A stretch of 64,000 nt of DNA from Pseudoalteromonas shioyasakiensis. GTDB lineage: Bacteria > Pseudomonadota > Gammaproteobacteria > Enterobacterales > Alteromonadaceae. Positions within the stretch are counted from its first letter, which is position 1. The number at the start of each line of letters is the position of its first letter. Under the pieces are notes generated by a model, which was not told where the DNA came from, searched no databases, and saw only the letters and a list, made by a program, of their open reading frames with translations. This document shows, in pieces, positions 1-9,262 of the stretch. The position numbers were made by a program, and so were the translations under genes. The DNA is taken from the NCBI RefSeq assembly GCF_001550135.1, contig NZ_LRUE01000022.1, forward strand, positions 213,389 through 277,388, written 5' to 3'.

Positions 1-256
1 TACGCTAATGGTTAGATACGTGATTTGAAATTACAGTAGCACAGCGCGAAACGCTGCGCAACAAAACGAAAGGTAACGAAAGGCGCAAAACAAGTTAAAA
101 ACACACTAAACACGGTATTCTATAAGGGTTAAAATAATAAAAACCAAAGTTACGAAAGAATTTGAAAGCATTTAATTGTAATTGACTTTGAGTTGCGATA
201 TAACAGAAACAACTGAAACCCACTATTAAAATAATCTCAGTGATTTAGGTATCGTT

Positions 257-1717
257 ATGACAATAGATAGACGTAGTTTTTTAAAATCTGCCGCAGCCAT
301 TACCGCCGCGACAGTCGTGACTGGTTGTGCGAAAAGCCAACAAGGTGATAATCAAAGCACACCTCTTGCAGCACAAGGTAAAAGCGTAATGGGCTTAGCT
401 GTGCCAGCAATGGATGTGGTACGTGTTGGTTTTATTGGAGTTGGTCAACGTGGTAGCGGCCATGTAAAACACCTTTGCCATATTGAAGGTGTTGAAATTA
501 AAGCTATTTGCGACACAGATCAGCTGATGCTAGATAAGTCTGTTAATTATGTTGTTGAAAAAGGCTTACCTAAACCAACTGCTTATACGGGTTCTGATAA
601 AGCCTATTTAGACATGCTTGCTCGCGATGACATCGACATTGTGATCATTTCAACGCCTTGGAAATGGCACACACCGATGAGTGTTCAGACCATGGAAAGT
701 GGTAAGCATGCCTTTGTTGAAGTACCTGCAGCAACCACGATGGAAGAGTGTTGGCAACTAGTAAACACTGCTGAGCGCACGCAAAAGAACTGCATGATGA
801 TGGAAAACGTTAACTACGGCCGTGACGAGTTAATGGTATTAAACATGGTTCGTAAGGGGATATTTGGCGAGTTACTACATGGTGAAGCCGCTTATATTCA
901 TGACCTGCGTTGGCAAATGAAAGAAATTGACCGCAGCACAGGTTCTTGGCGCACTTACTGGCATACAAAAGTAGACGGTAACTTATACCCAACCCATGGT
1001 TTAGGCCCTGTTTCTCAGTATATGAACATCAACCGTGGTGACCGCTTTGATTTTGTTACATCAGTTAGCTCACCTGCACTTGGCCGCGCAGCTTACGCAG
1101 AGCGTGAATTTCCTGCGGGCCACGAACGCCGCTCACTGAAATTTACTGCTGGCGACATGAACACCAGCATTATTAAAACAGTGAAAGGTCGTAGCATTAT
1201 GGTTCAGCACGACACCACAAGCCCTCGCCCGTACAGCCGCCATAACCTAATTCAAGGTACTAATGGTACATTTGCTGGTTTCCCTAATCGCATTGCTCTT
1301 GAAGATGTGCCACCAGCTATCGCGAAAATTTACCAACAGCAATATGAAGCAGAGCTCGCTGCCTGGGAGAAAGCAGGTTCACAGGGTCGTAAGCCACATA
1401 TGCAAAACTTTCATAGCTGGGATCAAGATATGGAAAAGTGGCGTGCTGAGTTTGATCACCCACTATGGAAACGCATGGGTGAAGAAGCGGTCAAGAACGG
1501 TGGCCACGGCGGTATGGACTTCATTATGCTTTGGCGCATGATCTACTGCTTACGCAATAATGAGCCACTCGATCAAGATGTATACGATGCCGCAGCATGG
1601 TCATCAATCTTCCCGCAAAGTATGGCATCGGTTGCTGATAGAAGTAACAGCAAAACGATTCCAGATTTTACCCGTGGCGCTTGGCAAACAGGTAAGCCAC
1701 TAGGGATTGTGTCTTAA
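257..1717 (+). CDS. Tat-exported GH109-type glycosidase / Gfo-Idh-MocA family lipoprotein
   Basis: The 486-residue protein resembles the GH109 alpha-N-acetylgalactosaminidase-like proteins of Shewanella and relatives, which use NAD+ to remove terminal GalNAc by an oxidation-elimination mechanism. The N-terminus has a twin-arginine motif (RRSFLK, R5-R6) and a lipobox VTGC with Cys24, so it should be folded, exported by Tat and lipid-anchored. A Rossmann GxGxxG sits at residues 61-66 (GVGQRG), followed by family signatures such as [10 protein letters not shown] and WRTYWHTK. Length is close to the family norm, with an additional segment around residues 355-385 before the [10 protein letters not shown] stretch. 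It is a single gene ending in a terminator that faces the TonB receptor gene. Substrate is inferred from family; other Gfo/Idh/MocA oxidoreductases are the alternative. Confidence 0.85.
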   Translation: MTIDRRSFLKSAAAITAATVVTGCAKSQQGDNQSTPLAAQGKSVMGLAVPAMDVVRVGFIGVGQRGSGHVKHLCHIEGVEIKAICDTDQLMLDKSVNYVVEKGLPKPTAYTGSDKAYLDMLARDDIDIVIISTPWKWHTPMSVQTMESGKHAFVEVPAATTMEECWQLVNTAERTQKNCMMMENVNYGRDELMVLNMVRKGIFGELLHGEAAYIHDLRWQMKEIDRSTGSWRTYWHTKVDGNLYPTHGLGPVSQYMNINRGDRFDFVTSVSSPALGRAAYAEREFPAGHERRSLKFTAGDMNTSIIKTVKGRSIMVQHDTTSPRPYSRHNLIQGTNGTFAGFPNRIALEDVPPAIAKIYQQQYEAELAAWEKAGSQGRKPHMQNFHSWDQDMEKWRAEFDHPLWKRMGEEAVKNGGHGGMDFIMLWRMIYCLRNNEPLDQDVYDAAAWSSIFPQSMASVADRSNSKTIPDFTRGAWQTGKPLGIVS

Positions 1718-1740
1718 CACTTTCTCTCCTTGGAACACTA

Positions 1741-1773
1741 AAAAGCCCGCCCTTTGCCCTGCGGGCTTTTTTA
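1741..1773 (+). terminator. Rho-independent terminator between GH109 gene and TonB receptor gene
   Basis: A 10-bp stem AAAAGCCCGC (1741-1750) / GCGGGCTTTT (1761-1770) with a 10-nt loop and T-run on both strands. It lies between convergent genes and can serve both. Confidence 0.85.
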
Positions 1774-1819
1774 TTAATACACAAGTTATGCATCCATATG
1801 ATGATGCTTTGATGATCAC

Positions 1820-4684
1820 TTATAGGGTTAATGAAAGACTCAGCACAAAACGGCGACCAAATTGCTCGACTTTCATAAGTGATGAGGCGTCGTTTGTTTG
1901 CACCTCTCTAACTAGGCTTTTATCTGTGGCATTAAAAATATCAAACCGCAATGCAACTAAATCAGAGAAAAGCCAACTGTAACTTAGGTCTACACTTGTA
2001 AAATCATCGACATAAACATCTGCATTATTCGATAAGTCTCGTTGCTCTAAAAAATCACTCCGGTAATTAAGGTTAACTGCACTTTGCCATTTCTTTGCAT
2101 TAAACAGTAAACGCAGATTTGCAGTTAATTCAGACACCCCTTCAATATCTGTGTTGTCGATTTGCTCCGCCGTTAATTTGGCGTCCAATAACTGACTAAC
2201 ACTCGATATCATTCGACTTTGCAGTAGAGAATTTGATAATACAGGTAGTTTCAAGTCAGTACTAAACTGCAGCCCACTAATTGCTGCTTGCCCATCATTA
2301 TTGGCCTGTAAAGCTGGGTATTGCTGCTGTTGATAGGTTACGTTTTTGATTTGTTCAACAATAAAGTTATCGAGCTGATGATTAAAGGCCATCAATTGCA
2401 AACTACTCTCTTCCCCTGACCAATTGAAAGATAGGCTTGTGGTGTTGGCTACTACAGGCTCTAAAGCAGGATTTCCTAATTCGGCATAGGGTAAACCACC
2501 AGAATTAACATGTAGTTTAGGGTTTAAATCAGAATAGTTAGGCCGATTCACTGCACGGCTATAACCTAAGCGAGCAAGCCATTGCTCAGACAACTGCCAT
2601 TTGAAATTCAAAGAAGGTAACCAAGTAGAAATGTTTACCTGCTCAGAAAGCTTTGCTAATTGGCCATTCTCATTAAGCTCATGCCCTAATGTTTTACTTT
2701 TTACATAGCTGTGTCTGAGCCCAAAAGCAGTCGTTAATCTTTTAAGTTCTGGTATTTGCCATACGCTGTGCATATAGCTTTCATAAGCAGTAAATTCGGT
2801 TTCATAACTATTTAAGTAATCATTGGCTTGCCCATCGGTAAATGGTAAGTCAATATCATACAACTGTAAAAGGTCACGTTTTGGGATCAGCCAAGCTTGT
2901 GTAGGGTGTGACAGAAAATCGGCTTCAAATGCCGTATTTAATGGCTCTAACCAACGGCCATCAAGCGCTGGTAAATCAGTTAACTGTGTTTGAGACAAAC
3001 TTACATCTTGACGAAGATACTGATGAGAGTGCATAGACTTTACTGCGCCAAACTGTAAACTCGACAACCCCCAAATAGATGATATTTGCCAAGTGCCATC
3101 TACCCCCCATTCTGTTACTTCATCGTTTACTTCAATCTGGCGGCGGCTTAATTGTGATAACTGTGAGTAACTATCAACAAGCGCTAAATTACTGTCCAAT
3201 TCGTAGTAGGCAAGCTGTTTTCCTGAAATAGAAATCTCTGCAGGTACAGCTTTTAAGTCAACATGAGTTCGGGTGATTGGGGTTTGCGTTTCACTCAACG
3301 ATTCACTGTGGCTGTAAAATGGACTTATTTGCCAGTGGCTGCCATCTTTTGCATACCATGTAGGTAATATTTGTAAGGTTTGCGTATGGTAGTAAAGGCC
3401 TGATTCTTCGCGTGAAGATTTACTTTTTGCCGCATTAAATTGCACCGTTTGAATACTGTTTTGATGCTCACCTAATATGGCTGTTGCATCATCACTTGAT
3501 GGATTAATTGAGAGCCGGTGCTCATCGTAGGTAAAATCGGTGTCTGAACGAAGCCAAAGTGTATTTAATTCAAATCGCTGATTAGGCTGCCAAGCAATAT
3601 TTGTGTAATAGCTTGCACGAGTTCTATCTTCATGTTCGATAGTAAGTGCTAACGTATCGGTGGGAACTAAGCTATTATTTTCAAGCCCTTGCCACTGATA
3701 AGCTGCAGGTGCTCCACCATTATTTCCCCAATGCCACGTTTCAAATTGAAATTGCCTTTGTAAGCGGTTTTCGTAATTAAACTTAACGACAGCAGCTAAC
3801 TTATTGTCAGCTGAAATAGTATTGGCAACTAAACCAAAGCTTGGTTGAAAGTTACGCTCACCTGCAAGGGCTGCACTGGTTAAGGTTACTTTTAGGTGAT
3901 CATCATCAAATGAAAGCGGATCATCACTGATCAAGTTGACTGTCGCTCCAGCTGCTCCGCTAGGTAACCTTGCATCAGCGAGTTTATATACGGCAATATT
4001 GGAAAAAAGCTCGGCGCTGAATGTATCAAAACGATACTGCTGACCATATTGATTCGAGTTACGAACGTTTTCAGTATTTGCTAATCTGTGCCCATTTAAC
4101 AAGGTTAATTGATACTCAGGGCCTAGTCCCATCGCATTAATATTAAGTGCTTCTCCGCGGTCTCTTGAAATACTTACCCCAGGAATTGCTTGTAGTGCTT
4201 CAGCCAAATTTTCAGCAGGTAGAAGAGAAAGCATTGTGCCGCTAGCAAAGTCAGCCTCGCCAATGTAGTTTTGTTTTTGCTGCTGCGCGTAATCGGCACT
4301 TTGTTGGTAATCGCGGGCATAAACCACAGAAGAAGCCTGATTGTTTTTATCACCTTTCACTGTCACTTCCTCTATATAGGGCTGTGACAGTGAGTGATGT
4401 TGTGTCTGGCTTGGTTTGGAAATAATAATGCCCGATGATGTTTGTTGCCAAATAAAGCCATGTTTTAGCAACAGGGCATCAAGGCTTGCCTCTAGACTAA
4501 CTGTTCTAGGTAACGTGGCTGAGTGTAAGATAACTGAGCTTACTAGGTTGTCTGGATAAATAATTGCAACTTGGTACTGATCAGCCAGATCATTAAGCGC
4601 TGTTTTTAGAGTGCTTTGTGCAGCAAACAGCTGCTTGGCATACAAACCAAACAGCATCAAAACACAGCAGAAAATACGCCACAT
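1820..4684 (-). CDS. TonB-dependent receptor with N-terminal STN signalling domain
   Basis: A 954-residue outer-membrane receptor. After a signal peptide (about residues 1-21, ending LFA-AQ) comes a secretin/TonB short N-terminal (STN) domain at about 22-92, the domain that in FecA-type receptors contacts a FecR protein in the periplasm. The plug begins near residue 145 (NLAEALQAIPGVSISRDRGE, then LLNGHR) and the rest is a beta-barrel ending in an aromatic/hydrophobic strand (LSLSLTL). It is the last gene of a sigma factor, FecR, receptor series on one strand, so it is probably both transporter and ligand sensor for that sigma factor. The ligand cannot be read from the sequence. Iron-siderophore is the classic case, but in Alteromonadales such receptors also serve glycans, and a GH109 gene lies next door. 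Confidence 0.88.
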   Translation of the reverse strand: MWRIFCCVLMLFGLYAKQLFAAQSTLKTALNDLADQYQVAIIYPDNLVSSVILHSATLPRTVSLEASLDALLLKHGFIWQQTSSGIIISKPSQTQHHSLSQPYIEEVTVKGDKNNQASSVVYARDYQQSADYAQQQKQNYIGEADFASGTMLSLLPAENLAEALQAIPGVSISRDRGEALNINAMGLGPEYQLTLLNGHRLANTENVRNSNQYGQQYRFDTFSAELFSNIAVYKLADARLPSGAAGATVNLISDDPLSFDDDHLKVTLTSAALAGERNFQPSFGLVANTISADNKLAAVVKFNYENRLQRQFQFETWHWGNNGGAPAAYQWQGLENNSLVPTDTLALTIEHEDRTRASYYTNIAWQPNQRFELNTLWLRSDTDFTYDEHRLSINPSSDDATAILGEHQNSIQTVQFNAAKSKSSREESGLYYHTQTLQILPTWYAKDGSHWQISPFYSHSESLSETQTPITRTHVDLKAVPAEISISGKQLAYYELDSNLALVDSYSQLSQLSRRQIEVNDEVTEWGVDGTWQISSIWGLSSLQFGAVKSMHSHQYLRQDVSLSQTQLTDLPALDGRWLEPLNTAFEADFLSHPTQAWLIPKRDLLQLYDIDLPFTDGQANDYLNSYETEFTAYESYMHSVWQIPELKRLTTAFGLRHSYVKSKTLGHELNENGQLAKLSEQVNISTWLPSLNFKWQLSEQWLARLGYSRAVNRPNYSDLNPKLHVNSGGLPYAELGNPALEPVVANTTSLSFNWSGEESSLQLMAFNHQLDNFIVEQIKNVTYQQQQYPALQANNDGQAAISGLQFSTDLKLPVLSNSLLQSRMISSVSQLLDAKLTAEQIDNTDIEGVSELTANLRLLFNAKKWQSAVNLNYRSDFLEQRDLSNNADVYVDDFTSVDLSYSWLFSDLVALRFDIFNATDKSLVREVQTNDASSLMKVEQFGRRFVLSLSLTL

Positions 4685-4755
4685 TAACTTACATCCTCAT
4701 TGCTAGAGGAAAATATTGTGCCTATTTTCAATGAAAGGTTTATGACAACATCATA

Positions 4756-5637
4756 TCAGTTTTCATCCTTTTTACTTAGCTCAATGCTATCGGGGTATTG
4801 GTTTACATCAAGTTCATTTAGCTGAGCGATGAGCTTTGCAGCACCAAGAATGTCGTCAACAGCAAAGCGACCACTTACATGTATATCACTTGGTACATTA
4901 CTTAATACCACAGGTTTTTCGCTATAACGATTTAACTGAAATAATGCATCATTGATAGACACGTTATCTAAGTCCAACCATCCTTGCTGCCAATCAGGTT
5001 GTGAGGCATTAAATTGCAAGACCTGTATTGTAGAATCACTTACTCGGGCACGCTGCCCTTTCACTAATTCAACGTGCTGCGTTCCATCTAAACTGGTTAC
5101 TGAAACTTTACCATGAAAAACATCAACTAATGTTTCTCGCAATGTTTTGTCCACATTAAAAGCCGTACCAAGAACTTCGATCGTGGCATTGCCCGTATCA
5201 ATTGTGAAAGGGCGCGATTCATCACGATGTACAGAAAAATATGCTTCGCCATTTGCTAAGGTTGCTTTTCGAGCATGACTATTCTCACTGAACTCAAGTT
5301 GCGTATTCACGTTCATTGCGACCTGTGTACCATCAGACAAATTCACTTGTTGTGCTTTACCACTAGTAAATTGTTGAACAGCTACAAGATCAGAGGACGA
5401 TATGGGCGGCTGTTCATTCACTGGCATTAAAGTCCACATGAAAATAGCAAAGCATGCTGCTACAGCACCGCCCCCCCAAGAATACTGCGCTAAACGACGG
5501 CGTTTTTTAGCTTGTTCAAGTTGTTCATTCTGTTGTGCATCCACCAGCTCAAGCGCGGCTAATAATGCAGGGTCGTCCCAAATAGCCTTTTCTAGCGCAT
5601 TATCAGATTCATAATCATGTTGGTGTGAAAAATTCAT
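4756..5637 (-). CDS. FecR-like transmembrane anti-sigma factor
   Basis: A 293-residue protein with a cytoplasmic N-terminus of about 50 residues, a basic stretch KKRRR (44-48), one membrane helix at about 52-71, and a periplasmic FecR domain (typical LADGT-like NLSDGTQVAMN, GEAYFSVHRDESRPF and GTAFNVD motifs). FecR proteins transmit occupancy of an STN receptor to an ECF sigma factor and often hold it inactive. The gene sits 36 nt after the sigma gene and 71 nt before the receptor gene. The cytoplasmic part is short and lacks an obvious tryptophan-rich DUF4880-type anti-sigma domain, so how it binds the sigma factor is unclear. Confidence 0.87.
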   Translation of the reverse strand: MNFSHQHDYESDNALEKAIWDDPALLAALELVDAQQNEQLEQAKKRRRLAQYSWGGGAVAACFAIFMWTLMPVNEQPPISSSDLVAVQQFTSGKAQQVNLSDGTQVAMNVNTQLEFSENSHARKATLANGEAYFSVHRDESRPFTIDTGNATIEVLGTAFNVDKTLRETLVDVFHGKVSVTSLDGTQHVELVKGQRARVSDSTIQVLQFNASQPDWQQGWLDLDNVSINDALFQLNRYSEKPVVLSNVPSDIHVSGRFAVDDILGAAKLIAQLNELDVNQYPDSIELSKKDEN

Positions 5638-5673
5638 CGTTGTCTCAATTGCTGGTAATACTAATATGACGGA

Positions 5674-6237
5674 TTAACTGTCATGACGGGGACATTCATG
5701 TACTAAAAAATACTCAGTCATGGCATTTTTCAGCATATCCATTGCCCGTGAAATATGTTTTTTAACTGCTTCTTCTGAGATCCCCAAACTACTTGCAATC
5801 TCAGCTCGTGTTTGGCCTTTAATACGGCGGCGAATAAACACATCTCTGCGCAATGCCGGCATTTGCGACAAAACGCGCTGATAAAGTTCAATACGTTGCT
5901 CATATTCAAGTGCGGACTCAAGCGATAACGCCTCACAATGAGGCTCATGCTCTAAACTTTCTGGTGTTTTTTTCTGCTCACGGTGGTGATCTATTATCAA
6001 GTGCTGAGCCATCCGATAACCATATGCGAGCGGATTATCTATCGCGTCTAGGTGTTCTGATCTAAGTGCCTTGAGAAGTAGCTTCTGAAATAAATCATCC
6101 GCATCAGCACGCTCTGCCACTGCTTTGCAAAAAAAGCCTTTTAAAGCGTCTTGATTTGCTATGAAGCATTGTAAAAGTGTTCTGCTTTGCTCTGTGATCT
6201 TATTATCAAAGCCGTTAGTCATTGAAGGTAAAGACAT
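5674..6237 (-). CDS. ECF RNA polymerase sigma factor (FecI-like)
   Basis: A 187-residue sigma-70 family protein with region 2 at about residues 30-85 (ADADDLFQKLLLKAL, then NPLAYGYRMAQHLIIDHHR) and region 4 at about 120-172 (LPALRRDVFIRRRIKGQTRAEIA-like, then GISEEAVKKHISRA helix-turn-helix). It is the first gene of a sigma, FecR, STN-receptor set and should direct transcription of the receptor and perhaps of the divergent receptor/phosphoesterase pair. No strong Shine-Dalgarno is seen before this ATG; a second in-frame ATG five codons later is possible. Confidence 0.88.
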   Translation of the reverse strand: MSLPSMTNGFDNKITEQSRTLLQCFIANQDALKGFFCKAVAERADADDLFQKLLLKALRSEHLDAIDNPLAYGYRMAQHLIIDHHREQKKTPESLEHEPHCEALSLESALEYEQRIELYQRVLSQMPALRRDVFIRRRIKGQTRAEIASSLGISEEAVKKHISRAMDMLKNAMTEYFLVHECPRHDS

Positions 6238-6248
6238 ATTTAAGTTAA

Positions 6249-6385
6249 AGGCTAGCTTATTTATCTGAGTATGACGTAAATGCTAGCCTAAAGGGGACAG
6301 CTGTTTGATGATCATTTCGTTACAGTTTTAAGTAACTATCGACTTAAAAGTGTCATGAAAGCTTCATTAAAAAATAGGTCCCCTT
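6249..6385. promoter_or_regulatory. Divergent control region with two inverted repeats
   Basis: The 216-nt gap between the sigma-factor gene and the divergent TonB receptor gene contains two perfect 8-bp inverted repeats side by side: AGGCTAGC (6249-6256) / GCTAGCCT (6282-6289), and AAGGGGAC (6291-6298) / GTCCCCTT (6378-6385). They could be operator half-sites or RNA hairpins in the two leaders. No Fur-box-like sequence was found. Confidence 0.4.
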
Positions 6386-6453
6386 CTTTGTTAATGCAGC
6401 GTCTTTAGAGGCGAATTTAAACCAAATATTGCATTTAACAGGAATTAACCCTC

Positions 6454-9210
6454 ATGACTTACCGTGCATTTTCATTATCACCTTTAGCGCTTGCTGTTGG
6501 CTCATTATTAATTGCTCCCACCTACGCAGAAGAAAACCCAGAGCCAATGGAAGAAATTGTTGTCACTGGCAGCTACATAAAAAGCTTAGAAAAAGCGATT
6601 GATTTAAAACGCACTAATATTGGCTTCTCAGATTCAATTGTCGCGTCTGATATCGCAGATTTCCCAGAACAAAACTTAGCAGAAGCTTTACAGCGTATGC
6701 CGGGTGTTACGATTGAGCGTAATAAAGGCCTAGGTCAAAAAGTAAATGTACGTAGCTTACCGTCTGAATTTACCTTTGTTTCTATTAACAACCTTGCGAC
6801 AGCCTCAGGCAGTGGTGGCCGTGATGTTGAATTTGATATGTTTGCGTCAGAAATTATTCAAAGTGTCACCGTTAAAAAATCGCCAACAGCCGCAGATGAA
6901 GAAGGCGGCATTGCAGGCTCTGTTGCAATTACGACTGCTCGCCCATTTGACTATGATGGTCGTCAAATAGTGGCATCGGTTGAAGGCGCATATAACGATA
7001 TCTCTGAGCAAAGCGATCCTAAGTTTGCGTTTTTAGCGAGTAATACCTTTGGTGATTGGGGCGCGCTTGCTTCATTCGCTTATTCAGAGCGTACAAATAG
7101 AACAGATAGTAACTCTGGTATTGATTTTCGTCCTCTGTCACGTTGGACAGAAAAATCAGGTTCATCACAATGGCAATCAGACCAAACTGTTGACGTTTTA
7201 GAGCGCGATACGGGGATCACTATCAATGATCGCTTCGACAAAGATGAAACCAGCCGCGTTGTATTTATAAATAAAGTCGGCGACAGAGCTTACTTAACTG
7301 AACAAGAAAAATGGGGCGCAACTTTATCACTACAATACAAACCGAGCAGTGAATTTAGCCTCACTTTTGATGCGCTACTGGGTAACTTTGATAATCATGA
7401 AGACCAGTATGATGCCGCAGCCTATTCAGCTTCAAGTATCAGTGCATTAGAAAAAATAAACAGTTACGATAACACCACCCTTGCAGATTATGGTATTACC
7501 GTTTTAACTGATGTTAACTATGCCGCAACGCAGCATGAGTTTTTAAGCAAAGAAAATAGTAGCGATACAGACTACCAGCAATTTAGCTTAACCCTTGATT
7601 GGATGATAGGTGACTGGGAAGTTTACGGTGTCGTTGGCTACAGTGGTGCAGATAAATTAGCTGAGACAACTAATTTAAAGCACACTGCTTATGGCCCAAC
7701 TCGCACTCGTTACACATCAACAGGCGGTGAAACCATTGCCAGCGATAACCCCGACACATTCGATATGTATAATTCTCCTGAAGCTTATACATTTGATTAC
7801 TATGAAGTAAATCTTGAAGATATCTCTGATGACAAATATGCAGCTCAACTCGATTTTAGCCGCCATTTTCAACTAGATTTCTTCCCTGCATTATCAAAAG
7901 TTCAGTTTGGTGCGCGTTATACTGATAAATCAAAACAACGTAATTATGGTAGCAACCGAATCACAGGCCCTAGCGCAGGTGATTCATCGTGGGTAGGCAC
8001 ACGTACCTTAGCTGATAGCGAAATACATACTATTTCAGATTTAGTGTCAGGTGGTGAGTATTTATCTGACGTATCGTCTAAACAAGACTGGAGTCAAATT
8101 TCAAATAGCTATGCGCGTAATGAATTACGTTACGATGGTTTCGGCGTTGACTACGCACCGGATCAATTCTACGAAGTGTCAGAAAAAACCACCGCCATTT
8201 ATGCGATGGCTGATTTTGCATTTGAAATTGGCACCTTACCTGCCACTTTAAATACCGGTGTTCGTTACATTGATACCAATGTAGATTCTTCAGGATATCA
8301 CCAAGTGCAAGCTAATGATGGCAGCACAAATTATACGCCAGCACCTATCTCAAAAGAAGGTAACTATAAAGAAACTCTACCTAGCATTAACTTTAGCTTA
8401 GAGCTTACTGACAACTTACTATTCCGCGCGGCAGCATCAGAAACCTTTATCCGCCCTGCATTAACGGATATTGCTTATAAACGTACTGTGAGTTTAAGTG
8501 AATTTAAATACCGCGATGGTAACCCTGATTTAAAACCAACTTATGCAGATCAATGGGAAACAGGCCTAGAGTGGTATTTAGAAGAAGGTGGTTTACTTGC
8601 TGTTTCATACTTCGAAAAAGAAATTGAAGGCGTAGTGCGTGAATCTCTAACAGGTGTTGTTACTGATGTAACTAAATATAATGACAATGGTACTGTGGAT
8701 GGCGTTTACGACTTTGATGTTTATCAAAAAGTAAATGCAGATGGTTCGTACGATGTAAGTGGTATCGAGTTCATTGCACAAATTCCATTTGCACGTTTTC
8801 ACCCAATGTTACAGGGGTTCGGTATTAACGCTAACTATACGACGCTTGATAACTCACTTACAGGTGCCTCTGATTTAGCGATTCCAACACCACCAGAAGG
8901 CTTAGCTGACGAAACCTACAATATTACTTTCTACTACGAAAATGACAGCTTTGATGCGCGTATCTCATACAACTATAAAGACAAGTATGTAGAGTATATT
9001 GAACGCGATATGTACCCTGTTTACCGCGATGCCTACGGTCAAACAGATATCTCGTTAGGCTATCAAATAAACGACATGTTTAAAGTCACTCTTGAGGGGA
9101 TCAATATCACAGATGAAGAAACAACGGGCTACACTATTGCTCCGGCTTTCCCAACTATGTATGAGTTCTCAGGTCGTCGCTTCTCATTAGGCTTACGCGG
9201 CAATTTCTAA
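6454..9210 (+). CDS. TonB-dependent receptor without STN domain
   Basis: A 918-residue outer-membrane receptor with a signal peptide (about residues 1-25, ending TYA-EE), a TonB-box-like EEIVVTGS at about 34-41, a plug containing FPEQNLAEALQRMPGVTIER and a C-terminal barrel ending in SLGLRGNF with terminal Phe. The plug motif is of the type common in large Alteromonadales/Caulobacter-type receptors for organic polymers rather than classical siderophore receptors. A Shine-Dalgarno AGGAA lies 8 nt before the ATG. A terminator follows, but a metallophosphoesterase gene begins 52 nt downstream on the same strand, suggesting joint use of a phosphorylated substrate. The ligand is unknown. Confidence 0.87.
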   Translation: MTYRAFSLSPLALAVGSLLIAPTYAEENPEPMEEIVVTGSYIKSLEKAIDLKRTNIGFSDSIVASDIADFPEQNLAEALQRMPGVTIERNKGLGQKVNVRSLPSEFTFVSINNLATASGSGGRDVEFDMFASEIIQSVTVKKSPTAADEEGGIAGSVAITTARPFDYDGRQIVASVEGAYNDISEQSDPKFAFLASNTFGDWGALASFAYSERTNRTDSNSGIDFRPLSRWTEKSGSSQWQSDQTVDVLERDTGITINDRFDKDETSRVVFINKVGDRAYLTEQEKWGATLSLQYKPSSEFSLTFDALLGNFDNHEDQYDAAAYSASSISALEKINSYDNTTLADYGITVLTDVNYAATQHEFLSKENSSDTDYQQFSLTLDWMIGDWEVYGVVGYSGADKLAETTNLKHTAYGPTRTRYTSTGGETIASDNPDTFDMYNSPEAYTFDYYEVNLEDISDDKYAAQLDFSRHFQLDFFPALSKVQFGARYTDKSKQRNYGSNRITGPSAGDSSWVGTRTLADSEIHTISDLVSGGEYLSDVSSKQDWSQISNSYARNELRYDGFGVDYAPDQFYEVSEKTTAIYAMADFAFEIGTLPATLNTGVRYIDTNVDSSGYHQVQANDGSTNYTPAPISKEGNYKETLPSINFSLELTDNLLFRAAASETFIRPALTDIAYKRTVSLSEFKYRDGNPDLKPTYADQWETGLEWYLEEGGLLAVSYFEKEIEGVVRESLTGVVTDVTKYNDNGTVDGVYDFDVYQKVNADGSYDVSGIEFIAQIPFARFHPMLQGFGINANYTTLDNSLTGASDLAIPTPPEGLADETYNITFYYENDSFDARISYNYKDKYVEYIERDMYPVYRDAYGQTDISLGYQINDMFKVTLEGINITDEETTGYTIAPAFPTMYEFSGRRFSLGLRGNF

Positions 9211-9217
9211 ATACATT

Positions 9218-9246
9218 ATTGGGGCCTTTGCGCCCCAATTTTTTTT
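9218..9246 (+). terminator. Rho-independent terminator after TonB receptor gene
   Basis: Stem ATTGGGGC (9218-9225) / GCCCCAAT (9232-9239) with a 6-nt loop and T-run to 9246. It lies only about 17 nt upstream of the next start codon, so it may act as an attenuator lowering expression of the phosphoesterase relative to the receptor. Confidence 0.8.
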
Positions 9247-9262
9247 CAGCAAGGCAACTTAA

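Noticed and set aside
182..204. TTGACT ... TATAAC as promoter of the GH109 gene
   Set aside because: Spacing is only about 11 nt, too short for sigma-70. Positions 1-256 otherwise show no recognisable feature.
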